Below are positions 23,895-35,963 of a DNA stretch of 64,000 nucleotides, one piece after another. Origin of the DNA: Cephalotrichum gorgonifer. Taxonomy: Eukaryota > Ascomycota > Sordariomycetes > Microascales > Microascaceae. Position numbers and translations under genes: made by a program. The stretch spans positions 1,274,459 through 1,338,458 of the forward strand of contig ONZQ02000002.1 of the NCBI GenBank assembly GCA_900312665.1, written 5' to 3'. The first letter of the stretch is position 1. Each line of letters starts with the position of its first letter. Below the pieces are notes generated by a model. It ran no database searches, was not told the DNA's origin, and saw only the letters and a list, made by a program, of their open reading frames with translations.

Positions 23895-26543
23895 GATCTA
23901 TAGCTTGATTTTGGATTTTACTTGATTTGGCTTTGGCGGTGTTTGACATCGGAGCCTGGTTTTCTCATCCCGAGATGAGACGGCCTCCAGCCCGAGTTAG
24001 TCTGCAAGTCGGTATTACCACCAGCGCCGACTTGACCCGACTCCTCCTGCCAAGATCCAGTCAAACACCTACCATCGACCGGCTGTATAAGACACGGGCA
24101 GGAGTAGCCAGTACACTGCATTTCATTTTTTTTATCACGCCAGGCGTTTCTTGGGACAGGCAGGAAGGTTGTGTTTTGCCTGCCCATCCCCCTTTTGGCC
24201 CCTATATATAACGACACGGCATTTTTGGGGCATTGTTATTACATGATTTGTTTTTTACACAGACGATGGGGAAGGATGTTGTTTCTTTTGTCTCCCCCTT
24301 TTCTCCTCACATTTCCTGTTTTCCGTTTTTGGAAAGCTTTCTTTTGTATCTTGGTTGCCAGTTTTACCGTTGGACGGGAAACATGTCTTTTTTTTTTCAT
24401 TCTAACGGGGGAAGCGGAAGCGGCTCCCGTTTTGTAATTTCAGCTCAAACTCAGATGGGCCCTGCCTCCACGGCGACTTTTTCTCCTTTGTACTTAGTGG
24501 GGGGGCCCCGTCTCTTTTTTCTGACGGATGGAAGTTTTGGATATAACTCGGTTCTTGGCTGGGCTATATTGGCTTGGCTTTGGCTTGCTTCTAGCTCCTA
24601 GTTTAACGGCTACTGGCTTTTTTTTAGCGTTTAGCTTGTTGACTTTTAGCTATTAGCTTTTCTCAATTTTTCATACTACTTGCTTAACTTCGGCTAGGGG
24701 TCCGGACGTGGCTGAGGACGAGTTGGATGATGGATATGGAGTAAATTCTCCATTTGTTTATAGCGTTGTTGGTAGCAATAGAAGAGGTTGGGGAATAAAA
24801 GTCCATACATTGAACGGCCGGCCACCATTCTAAAGACGGGATGGGATGCTGTCGAGGGTATATGTGTTTTGTGGAGGATGTGTTCGGTGATAAGAGGTAA
24901 GTCCCACTCTTCACCCCGTTTGGAGGCTGGCGAGGAGATACGGGCTGAGACAAGATGGGTGACACCGATGAGACAGAAGATAAAGACGAAGAGGGCGATT
25001 TCTCACAGAGCTTTGTTTTCCATTTCAAGGTTTCCGTTTCCTGTTCCCAATCTAACCTAGGTGGACGAGGTGACGCAAATGCCGTCGCCTATTCTTAACC
25101 ACTTTTGTCCAGCAAGCGTACGAGGCCGCATGCCTCACAAATCCATGGAAACTGGAACCTGGTGTCGTCGACTAATACCACTGGGATCCACGCAGCACGG
25201 AAGCGGAAGCGACATCCCATTTCCGCCCAAGCTGTCTATCCCCGGACAATGCCACCTCACCGCGCAGTCACCCTGAAACTCGACGCGACAAACTAGTCAT
25301 CGGGTCGTCGTCTCAAATAAAAAAAAAAAGCTCCCGACCGCGCGTCCAACCTGAGAGTTGCACATCCCACTCCCCTCGGCATCTTGCAACCAGCTCATCT
25401 ACCCCCCCCCCCCCCCCCCAGGATGTTTGTACCTACCCACCTCCCTCCCAGCTACCCACAGCACCTCCCCGAGCTCTCATCCCAACTCCATCTCGCCAAC
25501 GCGCGAGGCCACCAATCACGCTAACCGCCCCGCCTGTGCAAACGGGGATCCGCAGGCGTAACAATGGGATCCAGCAGATCTCTCTTTCACGTCCGATTCA
25601 GTCCGTCTGCCGGGAAGATCGCGGGGGCCAAGCAGATAGGACTACATGGCATGGTTGGAAGATTCAGATACGCGGGGGGGTTGTGGAACGGCGGACTGGA
25701 GCTGAGTCCTTGGTCGTTTGTCTGTCGGCTGCGGCGTGACCCCTAGGATCTAAGAGTGGCCCTTCTGCCCCTTCCATGCTGGGTAGGGTCTTGAAACTTG
25801 TTACTTTCATGAGGAATATCACTGGTTATCTGCAGGTAAGCTACTAACCTTTGGCTTCTTCGTTTGCCTGCTATGTCGTCTGGTACTCTCCGGTTTGCGG
25901 GGTCCAGCAGGGGCTTTGCGGGCATACAGTCCGGGATCTTGAGGCCCGTCGGATGGACGGCAGGCCGGCTACATCTACCACCCCGTCTTCTGGAGGGTTA
26001 GTCTTGGGGGTGGATGGGGGAGGAGAAGCTTCACCCACAATGCCGCGAACAAACGCCTGTCTAAAGGTTACCTGTCGCACGGCACATGGGATCTGCGCTA
26101 CCCAGGACGATATGCCGCCTTACAGGTGTTTTGATGTCGCCTTCCTCTTGTTACTGTCTCAACCCATGCAACCTCCCACTTCATAACCTCCCCTGCCCCG
26201 TCAAACGGATGATCCATTGTCCCCCTTGGTCTTTTTGTCCGTTCTCACCCTGGTACTTCATTTACCTGAGAAATGAAGGCTCTTTAGATGCGGATGTCTT
26301 GGCGGGAATGTACATACTGGGCGGCAAGCCATCCAGGTTAACGCCGAGGGTGGGTCTCGGGGGAGGAGCACCCTCACCAAGATGGCAGAAGGATAGGACG
26401 TGAACTCCATCGCGAGGGCGGCCATGCTACGAGGAAGACCTGTGTATAAATTCTCGCGCCCACCTGGACACAAAACAGCATATCTCATCACTTTCCGACA
26501 CACTCACACATCCTCCCACAGGGCACACGCTCGCTTCAACACT
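23895..26543. other. Gene-free stretch
   Basis: 2.6 kb with no supported gene. The first part is T-rich and may be 3' untranslated sequence of the regulator. An 18-base C run lies at 25402-25419. Short frames on both strands lack domains. The last 150 bases should hold the promoter of the Ser/Thr-rich protein gene (TATA-like GTATAAAT near 26442). Confidence 0.4.
25402..25419. repeat. Poly-C tract (18 bases)
   Basis: Uninterrupted run of 18 C on the plus strand. Such runs are prone to length errors in sequencing. Confidence 0.95.
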
Positions 26544-27603
26544 ATGGTCCAAATCTCCCATCGTCTAGCCCTCTTGGGCTTGGGGTAGGTCCCCCCCCCT
26601 CCCTGAGATCGAAGAGATGGATCCTAACACCCCACCTAGGTCTACCGCCCTCGCCCGCGGCCTCCCCCGCCAGGCGTACGAATACGGCGCTACTACCGTC
26701 ACCGTCACCGACTGCGGCTCGGCCTCAGCTGTCACCTCCTACTTGACTGTGACCGTGACCCCGGACGTCTGCTTCCCCTCCATGGGCCCAGGCTCATGCA
26801 CAGAGTCGGGCCGCCCCGGGCAGTCCTCCTCCGAGGTAGTATCCGCCACGGCCGCCTCCAGTGATACAGGCGTTCCCTCCTCTGTGACCTCGGCCTTTTC
26901 GACTCTGACCCAAAGCGCCTCGCCCGAATTGACCACGGAGAGCTCGGAAGGGTCTTTGCCCATCAACTCCGCCTCCGCCACTGCAAGTGAAGTCCCCACC
27001 GGGACTGGAACTGAGCCTCTATCCAGCAGTCCCGCCTCTACAGAGTCAGAGGAGCGCGCCACGACCATCAACTTCACTTCCTCGGAGACATGTGTTACTG
27101 GTCCGCACCCTGAGTCTACGGAGTCGGCCCAGCCTACCTCAACCACAGGGACAGGGTCTGACGATAATTCTCGCACTGATTCCAGCTCTCCCGAGCTGGC
27201 CACCTCCCCAGAAGATGGTTCTACGGCCACGAGCTCAGGATTGTACCCCGAGTCCACCTCCTCTGGCGCATTGACTGAGTCCAGCTCGCCCGAGCTCAAT
27301 ACCTCCGTCGAATCTAGCAGTAACACCACTTCCCCGGAAGCCTCAACCACTGCAGCTCCAACGTCGTTTCCATCGCCTGTCGAGTCCATAATCTCCTCCC
27401 CCGCTCAACCCTCCGAGACAGAGTACCCAGAGGGCAGCTACGACGAGGGCCTCAGAACCGAGGACTCCGATGCCGCCACGGGGGCCGAGGAGGCGTGGAC
27501 TACCCAGAACGACCACCAGGGCCGTGGTGGGTACGAAGACGACCACGTATGGGACGGGTTCCGGCGGAAGAGTTGGCAACGTAGGCGTAGGGCTCGATTC
27601 TAA
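26544..27603 (+). CDS. Secreted Ser/Thr-rich protein
   Basis: Two exons by my reading: 26544-26584 and 26640-27603, 334 residues. The first exon encodes MVQISHRLALLGL; the intron (GTAGGT donor, CTAAC branch, CCTAG acceptor) splits the signal peptide, which continues GSTALARG. A short ordered part follows (TTVTVTDCGSAS, VTVTPDVCFPS, GPGSCTES), then about 200 residues that are largely Ser, Thr, Pro and Glu, a composition expected to be heavily O-glycosylated. The C-terminus switches to an acidic stretch and then a basic end (RRKSWQRRRRARF). There is no GPI-type hydrophobic tail, so it is probably released or held in the wall. Function unknown. Starting at the downstream ATG (26617) would lose the signal peptide, so I prefer the spliced model. 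Confidence 0.72.
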
Positions 27604-28240
27604 GCCTCCTCTCTCCCTGCCTCCTCTCTCTTCCCTCTTGAACGACCCTGTTTATGCAAATGAAAGGTAGAGGAGGCATTGAGCTTGAATGTTGGCCCTC
27701 CGATATCTCTACTTCTCACAATCATTCTTGTTTTCCTTTCTCAGGGTTACTCATGAGTTTTCAGTGGAGATTTTAGAGAGTACATCTCGGCGGCGGGATA
27801 ACATTTTATGGAAAAATCGGGCAGGACAAGTCAAAATTGGATTCCATGTTGGACCTCGTTAAAAATATCACTCCGCCCTTGCTGCTTCTATGATACACCG
27901 TACTGGGATGTATACGGCCGGAGGTTCGGAGGAGAGAGAGGCGGGTTTACTCGCCAAAGTTTGATCTCCCAATTGGGCAGCGCCGGATCTCGATCCACGA
28001 AATAAAATCTTCTATATTAATATTATGACCGCAGTAACTGCGTGTGGACTTCTATATGTCCTCTAATTCTATTTTACCTGCTCATCGTCTAAGTGGAATG
28101 GAGATATGCTAGCCTGGAACCAAAGTCCCGCAAGTCCGCCCTCTCTCTCGTAAGAATCCGGACCGACACTCAGGTCGTGATACTTAGTGTTAGGCATCAG
28201 GGTCCTGCCGTGCTAGCCATTCGAAGGTATATCTTCATCT
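27604..28240. other. Intergenic, convergent 3' flanks
   Basis: About 640 bases between two convergent genes. Nothing recognisable. Confidence 0.4.
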
Positions 28241-29607
28241 TCACTTCCGTTTCCACCATAGCCCGTCTTTAGCAATCGACGCCGCAATGAGCAGCAGAGT
28301 TCCCCCCATCAGGGCCGACCCCCCAAACATCTGCGCATACAGGAACTCTCCGTCGCGCCTCTGGATCAGCACTCCCGCTATTGGGGGGCCAGTCAGACAG
28401 GCGACGGAGATGAAGGAGAAGCACATGCCCGTCCGGACGCCCATCTTCTTCATGTCGGTCGTCAGGCTGGCGCAGGACGCCGGGAAGAGGCTCTGGATAC
28501 CCGCGCCAAAGAAGCCGTAGATCAAGCAGAAGGCGTACAGCGCACCGCGCGAAGTGACCCCTGCCCAGGAGTAGAACAGGGCGCTCGCGCAGAAGACAAC
28601 CGGGATGAGTGTGTTGACGGGGCCGAAGAACTTGTCTGCCACCAGCCCACACACCAACCGGCCCGGCACGCCGACAGCGTTCATGACCAGGAGAAGTGTT
28701 AGAGCCTCGGAGGCAGTCACACCTATCGAGCCCTTTGCGAAGGTGGCAATCTAAAGGGGCCCGTCAGCGTCTGGTCTGTCACATCTGGCAGAAGAAAAAA
28801 GGAAGGGTGTGGGGACCATACGTAGAAGTAGGCAAAGTAAACGGCCCAGAAACAGAAGAACATGCCGAAGCAGAACAGCGTGTAGGACGGCTCTTTAAAG
28901 GCTTCCCATTCCACAATGGGGCCTGTCCTGCGCGGGGGCAGCCGCACACGGGCAATAGACATAACGACAGCAGTGTTGAACAGGATCACGAAGCCCATGG
29001 TCCTAACCGTCCAGCCGAAGCCGACTTTGGGAAGCAGTTGTTGGGCGATGAGGGGGAAGATAATACCTCCCGTTGCAGCACCGGACGCCGTGACCGCCAT
29101 GGCTAAGGAACGTTTCTTGGAGAAGTAGGTCGCGACGAGGGAAACTGTCGGGCAGAATACCAAGCCGTCTCCCAGGCCCTTGCAGATGCCCTGGGCGAGG
29201 AAGAGCTGGTAGTACTCGGTTGAGATGGACGACATGAAGACGCCAAGGAGCTGTAAGAAGCATCCTAGACCGAGGACGGTGTGGAAGTAGCCCGCATCGA
29301 GGGCGCGGCCGGAGAATGTGCCGACCAGGTAGACGAGGAAGATCTGGACGGACCCGATCCAACTGATGGCGAAGGGCGTGGCGGAGAGGGTGGTGGTGTA
29401 GTGGTCCTGGAAGAAGCCGAAGGAGCTAAGGTAGCCCCAGCCGTTGATCAGGACGAGGTGGCCCATGAGGACCTGGGTCCACGCTTTCAGGCCGCCATCT
29501 GGAGGAGGTGGTGGAGTGGCTGGAGAGGGCGTATCTTCGGCAGAGCTGGGGCCGATTTCACTTGACTCACCAGCTTGGTCGGCTGGCTTCGTCGGAAGCA
29601 CCTCCAT
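28241..29607 (-). CDS. MFS transporter, monocarboxylate-porter type
   Basis: Two exons by my reading: 29607-28822 and 28750-28241, 431 residues. The intron (GTATGG donor, TTTAG acceptor, 71 bases) joins FAYFY to IATFAKGSIGV in frame. The acidic/proline-rich N-terminus (TPPPPPDGGLKAW) leads directly into the first membrane segment. DGGxxAW is the start signature of the monocarboxylate-porter family of the major facilitator superfamily (the Mch/Esbp6 group in yeast). Eleven or twelve hydrophobic segments follow; the family motif GLGDGLVFCP is near residue 145, and NAVGVPGRLVCGLVADKF lies after the central loop. It should move organic acids or related small molecules across the plasma membrane. 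Fungal members often cannot be assigned a substrate from sequence, and I do not assign one. Confidence 0.88.
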
Positions 29608-30837
29608 AAGGAAGGAATAGTAAGGAAAGAGTGAGCGTGTCGCCGCGTTGAAAAGGGGTGACGAAGAAAAGCAGAAGGAACAAAGGACGATGATGAAACC
29701 AAAGGACCCCGACCAGCAGTGGAGTACTCGTGGGTGCGGGTCCTATGATATTATGGGTATTCTACATTCATCATGACAGTGACCGTTCGTTAGCTCGGCA
29801 GTAGAAGGCCTTTTCTTTCTAATACTTTTAAACATTGTTACCGGAGAGGTGTGACTCGTCTTCGGAAAATTTAAGGTGGCGGATCCTCCCCCAGACCGAA
29901 GGGGAAGGGGCGAGTGAGTCTCCGGCAATTCCGACCCAGTCCGGTCGCGGTCTAGAGCTAGATTTGGCTAGCCACTCAGCAACGCGATCGGTCGGCCCGG
30001 ACGGACGGGGTCCTTTTGTTCGCGTACCAGTATCCGAGTACCGAAGTACCTGCTTGTGGTTCATGCAGACAGGTGGAGACGCGACGCCCAATCCGGGAGG
30101 CGCTCCTTCTGTCCTCGCTACCATTTGTGTGGGGTACTGCAAGATGGTACATTGTGCAGTCATGTGCTTACCCATAACACATCGGACCGCATCACAAGAG
30201 CTCCGGTCCGGCTCCGAAGGGCGGAGGCCTCATCTCACGTTGGATACATATGCAGAGGAGATGACTGGCTTCGTTCATCTCGGGTAGGGGTGTAGATCTC
30301 GGTGCGGCTAAGGCTACGGCTATCTGCCGTAGCTTGAGGCTAGGACGTATACCAGGATTGCATAATATCATAACCACGTCTTCCATACTCCCCGTCAGCG
30401 CACTCACACGCACTCTTTCTCCTCTATTCAAATGACCCTCGCCTATTAGAATTGCTTAGTATAGCTGCCAAGTGACTCACCTAACCGCAACCAGGCCAAC
30501 ACAAACAAACAAACAAAAATATACGTTAGGTACAAGAAGATAGGGCGGGATTACGTTATTACGTGGGAACCGACTTTGGCCGCGTGGCAAACAGTACAAG
30601 TAAGCACGACTTACCTAAAACTGATGGCGACTTATAAAAATCAAATATACCGGCTCAGGATTCCCTTTCGAAAATCCCGAAATCTGAGACATGTGGGCCG
30701 AGTGAAGTATCTGAGAGACATCTTCTGACACGCCATCCAGGCCAAGTCTACCTTGCACACCGAGAAATGTCCATCATGCCCCTAGCTCCTATTCACGGTC
30801 ATGGTCCACGCCGTGCAGGGTCTCCGCCCCCAGAATT

Positions 30838-30989
30838 CCAGTTATAACGCCCTTGCCCCTATCTTGCAGGGAACCTTTGGAACATCAGCCGCAGGCTTTC
30901 CTGTGCGACACCTCCAGTTATAACGCCCTGGCTCCTATCTTGCAGGGGACCTTTGGAACATCAGCCGCAGACTTTCCTGTGCAACACCA
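30838..30989. repeat. Tandem duplication of a 76-base unit
   Basis: Two head-to-tail copies, 30838-30913 and 30914-30989, each starting CCAGTTATAACGCCC. By eye they differ at six positions, four of them transitions. Confidence 0.93.
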
Positions 30990-31078
30990 CTAGTAAGCTT
31001 CGCAGCACTCTCCACCCGATCGGCACGACTCATGGTCAGCATGCTCCCGATGCCAGTACAAGTATTGTCCAGGACTCG

Positions 31079-31111
31079 AAAAAAAAACGGGGGGGGGGGG
31101 GGGAGGGGGGA
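31079..31111. repeat. Poly-A/poly-G tract
   Basis: Nine A, one C, then 15 G, one A and six G. Likely slippage-prone. Confidence 0.9.
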
Positions 31112-31350
31112 GGATGTGGCGAGTACTGAGACAGAGCGTTGAGCTCGAGGATGGTATCCCATGCCGAGCTCGTTTCACTCCGTCACAGGCGCTAGAGAGT
31201 GTGGGAGACTGCAAGAGCGTGGATGAGCAACAAGACGATAGAGACATATTCGAGCCGGTTCGTTGGACATAAGACTCAGCCGGAGGATTTCTCTCGCATG
31301 ACCATCCGGGTGGCGCCTCAGCCCTCCAACACTTGCTGCATTGGGTAGGC

Positions 31351-31888
31351 TTAGATCGAGCCACCCTTTCGGACCATGATCTCGGCTATCTGCTCCGTCA
31401 TCATAAGCCACATGATACCATAGTCCCAAAGAGGGAATAGACGCCGGGTCTCACAGTTGAGATGGACACCGTAGCGCGACAGGCCATCTGTCAAGAGCCT
31501 CGATATCGCAGATTCCATGGTCACCACCCATACCCCTCTCTCGTAGTCGACTTGCTTATCTTCCGTGCGGAAGGTGTAGTGCTCGAATATTCTTTCAAGC
31601 AGCATCAGGTCGGGAGGGTAGGCGACTTCCTGAAGGCCGCCATCGAGGTTGTCCGGCGGTTGGCTCACCAATAAGGAGCTGGATATCCTCGGCGATAACA
31701 AGTCGAACCAACCTGGGCGTGTCCGATTATGCGTCCAGGCGCAGCCGTCTTTCGGGCCGAACTTATCGGGCCGAGCTCTTCGAGCCCGGTTTATATGAAG
31801 CCAGAGCTCTCCAGCTTGGTCTACACAACGTTCCAGGCCTGATAATGGCTCAAGGTGTGCGGCCGCGGGTCCAAGTGGCTCCCTGCGG
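31351..31888 (-). pseudogene. Possible gene remnant (open frame without start codon)
   Basis: The minus-strand frame is open from about 31888 to a stop at 31351, about 178 codons, with no ATG near its upstream end and a stop just before it. The translation is protein-like rather than random: WTHNRTRPGWFDLLSPRISS is followed by WVVTMESAISRLLTDGLSRYG. The general look (DGLSRYG after a hydrophobic helix) recalls large uncharacterised fungal membrane proteins, but I cannot name a family. It may be one exon of a gene I have not assembled, or the remains of one. The upstream region (31900-32950) gives no obvious matching exon. Confidence 0.3.
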
Positions 31889-31948
31889 ATGCATCAGCCA
31901 CGGTTATGCATGAAGAGAAGGTAAGAGAATATATATAGCTATGTAACC

Positions 31949-31972
31949 AAAAAAAAAAAAAAAAAAAAAAAA
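31949..31972. repeat. Poly-A tract (24 bases)
   Basis: Uninterrupted A run on the plus strand, 61 bases beyond the end of the remnant frame. It is on the wrong side and strand to be a retroposed tail of that remnant. Confidence 0.9.
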
Positions 31973-33852
31973 CCTCCACTTCCGACTGGCCAGTCTGTCT
32001 CCATCGGTATCATAAGCACATAATAAACACTGCCATTGCAGTTCAATTTAACATAGTCACCAGGCCCCCAAAGCGAGTGAAGCCCGAGGACGACGTCACT
32101 CTGCCGCCAGCAGCAGCAGCCGCAGGGCATGACCCCACCCAAGAACGACAAACTGGAGGCGATCAGCGGAGTCTCCTCTCTCTTCTCGAATATTCTCTGT
32201 CTTTACTACCTGATTTGTTGGAAGCTTTTATCCGAGATAAGCCGACTGAGCGGCAAGCCTTGTTCATGAATAAGCTCTGTATTTAAGACAAGTAGTACAA
32301 TATCCGCTACGCTAACTAGCAAGGAGGGGTAGCTCGTAGTCGCCATCGAATACGGTTATTTAGCAGATGTTAATGACCAATCATGGTGTGACTGGAGAAG
32401 TATACTCAAATGTACTTTTGCCGCTACCTGCAACGCTCCTAGCTGAAGAAGTCGGTGCCTGCCCGAGTTGCCCTGTAGCTCTCATCCTATAAAGTAGCCA
32501 AGTCACGACAAACACGGAGATCGCAGGAAGAACGTGGATCGCCGAACGGGACAAGACGGCTCTTCATGACTTGTACACAAGAGCTTTCGGGGGTTAGTCG
32601 CCATGGATATTGGTTAAACCCCCCAAAGCCAATAGCTCGAACAAGGAACCACGGAATCGCATCATCCAGGCATAAGGGCTCTTGATATGGCGCCAGACAG
32701 AGGAAAGATATAGCCTTGAGGGGGCCTTTTTGATGTCGCCATAGTCTGGACCCCAAGCAGAGTTGGGCTTACCTGGACCGTAGAGGGCCCGGCTAGTTAC
32801 TACATGTGTAGGGAAGAAGGAGAATATTGCGTGGCCGAATGCGTGCTTTGATGCGATTGGCTTAGATGGCCTGATCCCCATGTTGCAGTTATCTTTATTT
32901 GACATATACAACTGGTACTATACCTGTCCTATGGTAACGCCACTACATACGGCCAATATGAGGCAAGGCTAGAGCGGCTGGTATGATCTCCAGATAGGAT
33001 AGTTGTGTGCTCTAACCAAGTTTCTACCAACTAAAGCGATCAGAACTAAAACAGGACTCACGCCAGTTAATCAACACCGAGTTGCCGCCATCTCTAACAT
33101 ATGCATGATCCATTAGTTCTCATGGAGAGTGATCGGTTACGGATCTGAACCGGGAAGGGGACGCGGCGGCAATAGACGAGAATAATACGGCGGAAGGTAT
33201 GTAGGCTGCAGGATACACCCACTACGCGTTTGGGGGTTCTGGGCAAGCCTAGACTTCAACGGGGGCGGCGCCAGGTTTCTATAATCACAACGCGCAAGCT
33301 TTATCGGGAGACAGCACTATGAGTTTATGGTTTGTTGTAAAGTATGGTAAATTTATGTATCTCCATCGGAGAAGTCCATATCACTGAAGGCACTACACAA
33401 AAGCCTCTGGAGGGTTCTAGACTTGGCACTTTAGGACTAACCAGTCATATCTCTACTCTAGTCCTTCCTCATCTCGGGTGTATCACCATCACGGATTAAA
33501 GAAATAACTTTATCCACCTTACTATTATCCTCTCTACTAGGCTGTTTATTAGTTCGAGTGAACTTCGGGGTTGGTTGTCTGGTTGACTACTCCGAGTTGG
33601 AGAGTACCCTCACGTCAGAGGCAACAAAACCCGTCCCGAAAATGACTGGACTGGTAAGTCTGGGCAAGATAAATATTGGCTGATCTCAAAGAAATACGGG
33701 AATCACAGAGATACCGTATTCCTGGAGCAATTATGTTGCATGAATAATGCGCAACGTTATAATATATACATGAAGTTTGAATCGCCTAAACTTTAGAGCA
33801 ACTTGTCCGCCGCCGGAATTTCTAGGCTAAAGTCGAGTTCTCATTTAGAACT

Positions 33853-35963
33853 CTAATAGGCTTCCCTGCCAGTCTTAACAGTCTTCAGGATACCCGCCTC
33901 GGCCATCTTCTCGACCATGTTATAAAGCATAAAGTCGCAGCCGCGGCGTACAATCAGGTTGATGCTCACAGGGTACTTCTCCTCTGAGAGGCTGACACGG
34001 GATTTGTAGCTGACCTGGCCGAGGGGAACGGTGAAGTCGGCGCAAGCAAACCTCGGGCAGATGTTGGCGCAGGTAATGGCAGCGTAGGGGGGCGTAACGG
34101 CAAGGAAAGCAGCGTCATCGCCCTCGTTGAGGTCCTTCTCGCGGTAGCTAGGGAGACCGCCAGTGCCGATGTCGCAGATGAACATGGACTCGGAGCAAGA
34201 CTCCTCCGTCTCGTAGAGCATCTCGCTCTCGAACCAGTTGACAGTTCGGTTCTTGAGGACCAGTCCCTGCTTATACACGTCTATGTTCAGCTGCGTGTCG
34301 TTCTGCCTCGAGAAGGAGGAGCGGTGCGCGGGGTCGACGGGAGGGAACCGCCCACCGGTCAGGGCGGCCCATCCCTCCTTAAGTGGCTTTATCACGGAGG
34401 AGTACTGATCATAGTTGTTCCCGGCGCTGCTCATGTACTTGAAGTTATCAACACCTTCGGGCTTCTCGGGGAAGATGGAAGCTTCCCTGACGGTCGAGGT
34501 CAAGTTCATGGTCTCGACGGTCATGTTGAAGAGCGCCTTCATCTGGGAAAGGGTACCCTGAAGAATCTTCTCCGCCTCGGGGTTGGCGAGGGGGAGGTAA
34601 TCTGTCAGGTACTGGATGCGCTTGGGGAACTTGTTGTTGTCCGGCACAACCAGAGGAGACAGGCCAGTGATATCGGGGCCCTGGTGCAGCTCGGGTGTAT
34701 ACCAGGCCTTGGAGAACTTTACCCACTGGAAGGGATCGCGAGAAAACACTCCAGCGGTATCCTGGGCCCAGGATAGAGGTACGGCCTTGTCCAGAGTAAT
34801 CATGCCCTGGCTGGGTCGGTTACCGTACGTGCCCGAGACAGCAGCAGGGCGGCGCATGGAGGAACCGGTATCACTACCGATAGCGTTGTCAAGCCACTCG
34901 TAAGCAGCAACACTGCAGCCACCGCCGGACGAAGACGCAGAGCAAGTGAGGTAACCGTCGCCGCGGGGGTTGAACGGGTAGTGTTCATCCACCCAGTCCC
35001 ACGGGTTGGCGCCGGAGGCGAACTGGGCCAGCTTGTACTTGCCGATGAGTGCGGCTCCCAGATCAACTAGTCGCTGGATGGCAGGTGCGGTCGCGTTGGC
35101 GATGGGGGTGACCGCGATCCAGGCCTGACTGCCTGCCGAAGTCTGCAGCCCCCTCATGTCAAAGAGATCCTTAATGGCAACCCTGACTCCGGCCAGGGGC
35201 GAGAGTCGGACCATGAGTGGATACGGCTGGGCACAGGGATCATGGGGTTCCACCACCTGGAGTCCATGACCTCGAGAGCGGCGAAAGAGTCATCGCCCTT
35301 GTTGCTAGGGTAGGCGCCAGTGATGAAGGTGCGGTACTCGTCACGGTAGAGACGGTAGGTCGAAAGCAGACTGAGACCACTATCGGACAAGACGGCGGTG
35401 TAAGGACCAGATGGGAGGTCCTTTGCAGGCACACCCTCCACCATGACGGGCTTTGATTTCTCGATCTTCGCAGGCTTGCCTCCGAAAACCTTTGAGTCGA
35501 TATACAAGCTGTCAAGCCCGAGACCCTGTAGGTACTTGACGGCAGAGGCGTCGAAGGTGGCCTTCTTTTCAGCAGAAAGATAGAGAGACGCCATGAAGTC
35601 CATGTTGAAGACGTCATCGCCGGCCACGTAACTGGCGATGGTGGACTCGAGGTACTTTCCGGTCACGGTCGTCTCATTGGCAACAATGACGGTGATGGGG
35701 GTGAAGTCATCGATGACAGGGGCACCGGGACGGTGGGGAACGGACTTGGAGTGCGGTTGTACCACACCGCGACCCTTGAGAGTAGCCTTGGGGTATGCGC
35801 CATTGGCGAAGTAGCTGGTATCACCTAGCGTATAGACGAGGCCAGTCCCGGCGGTATCCTGGACCTTCTGGGCCACATTGCGGGAAGCCGGCGCAGCAAG
35901 GGCCGCGAGGGGGAAGAGGACGAGCACCTTCAGGAAGGTGCTGCTAAGTAGGGTCTTCACCAT
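33853..35963 (-). CDS. Secreted amidase (amidase-signature family), interrupted by one frameshift
   Basis: Two overlapping frames together make one protein of about 700 residues. The first (from 35963) starts with a signal peptide (MVKTLLSSTFLKVLVLFPLA) and a roughly 220-residue N-terminal domain, ending in SWSDSRP. The second resumes at LAGVRVAIKD and carries the amidase-signature core to the stop at 33853. The switch falls on a run of four G (35196-35199 on the plus strand); one extra base there would make the frame continuous. The catalytic set is present: Lys in AIKD, cis-Ser in SSSGGG and nucleophile Ser in GSDTGSSMR (usual motif GGS, here GSS). Amidases hydrolyse C-N bonds; the substrate is unknown. 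No other stop interrupts either frame, so a sequencing error or very recent loss is more likely than an old pseudogene. I found no intron that repairs it. Confidence 0.78.

Larger units (their letters stand above)
29608..33852. other. Gene-poor region with repeats and gene debris
   Basis: 4.2 kb without an intact gene. It contains a 76-base tandem duplication, an A/G homopolymer region, a poly-A tract and one long minus-strand frame without a start codon (all listed separately). The remaining frames, such as 32487-32911 on the minus strand, show no domain I know. I see no transposase, reverse transcriptase, or terminal repeats. Confidence 0.45.

Noticed and set aside
29608..33852. Transposon in the gene-poor block
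   Set aside because: No transposase, integrase or reverse transcriptase frame, no paired terminal repeats and no target-site duplication could be found; only a short tandem duplication and homopolymers.
35154..35256. Intron joining the two amidase frames
   Set aside because: Conserved family sequence runs straight through the switch point, and the one GT-AG pair nearby is 42 bases long and does not change frame.
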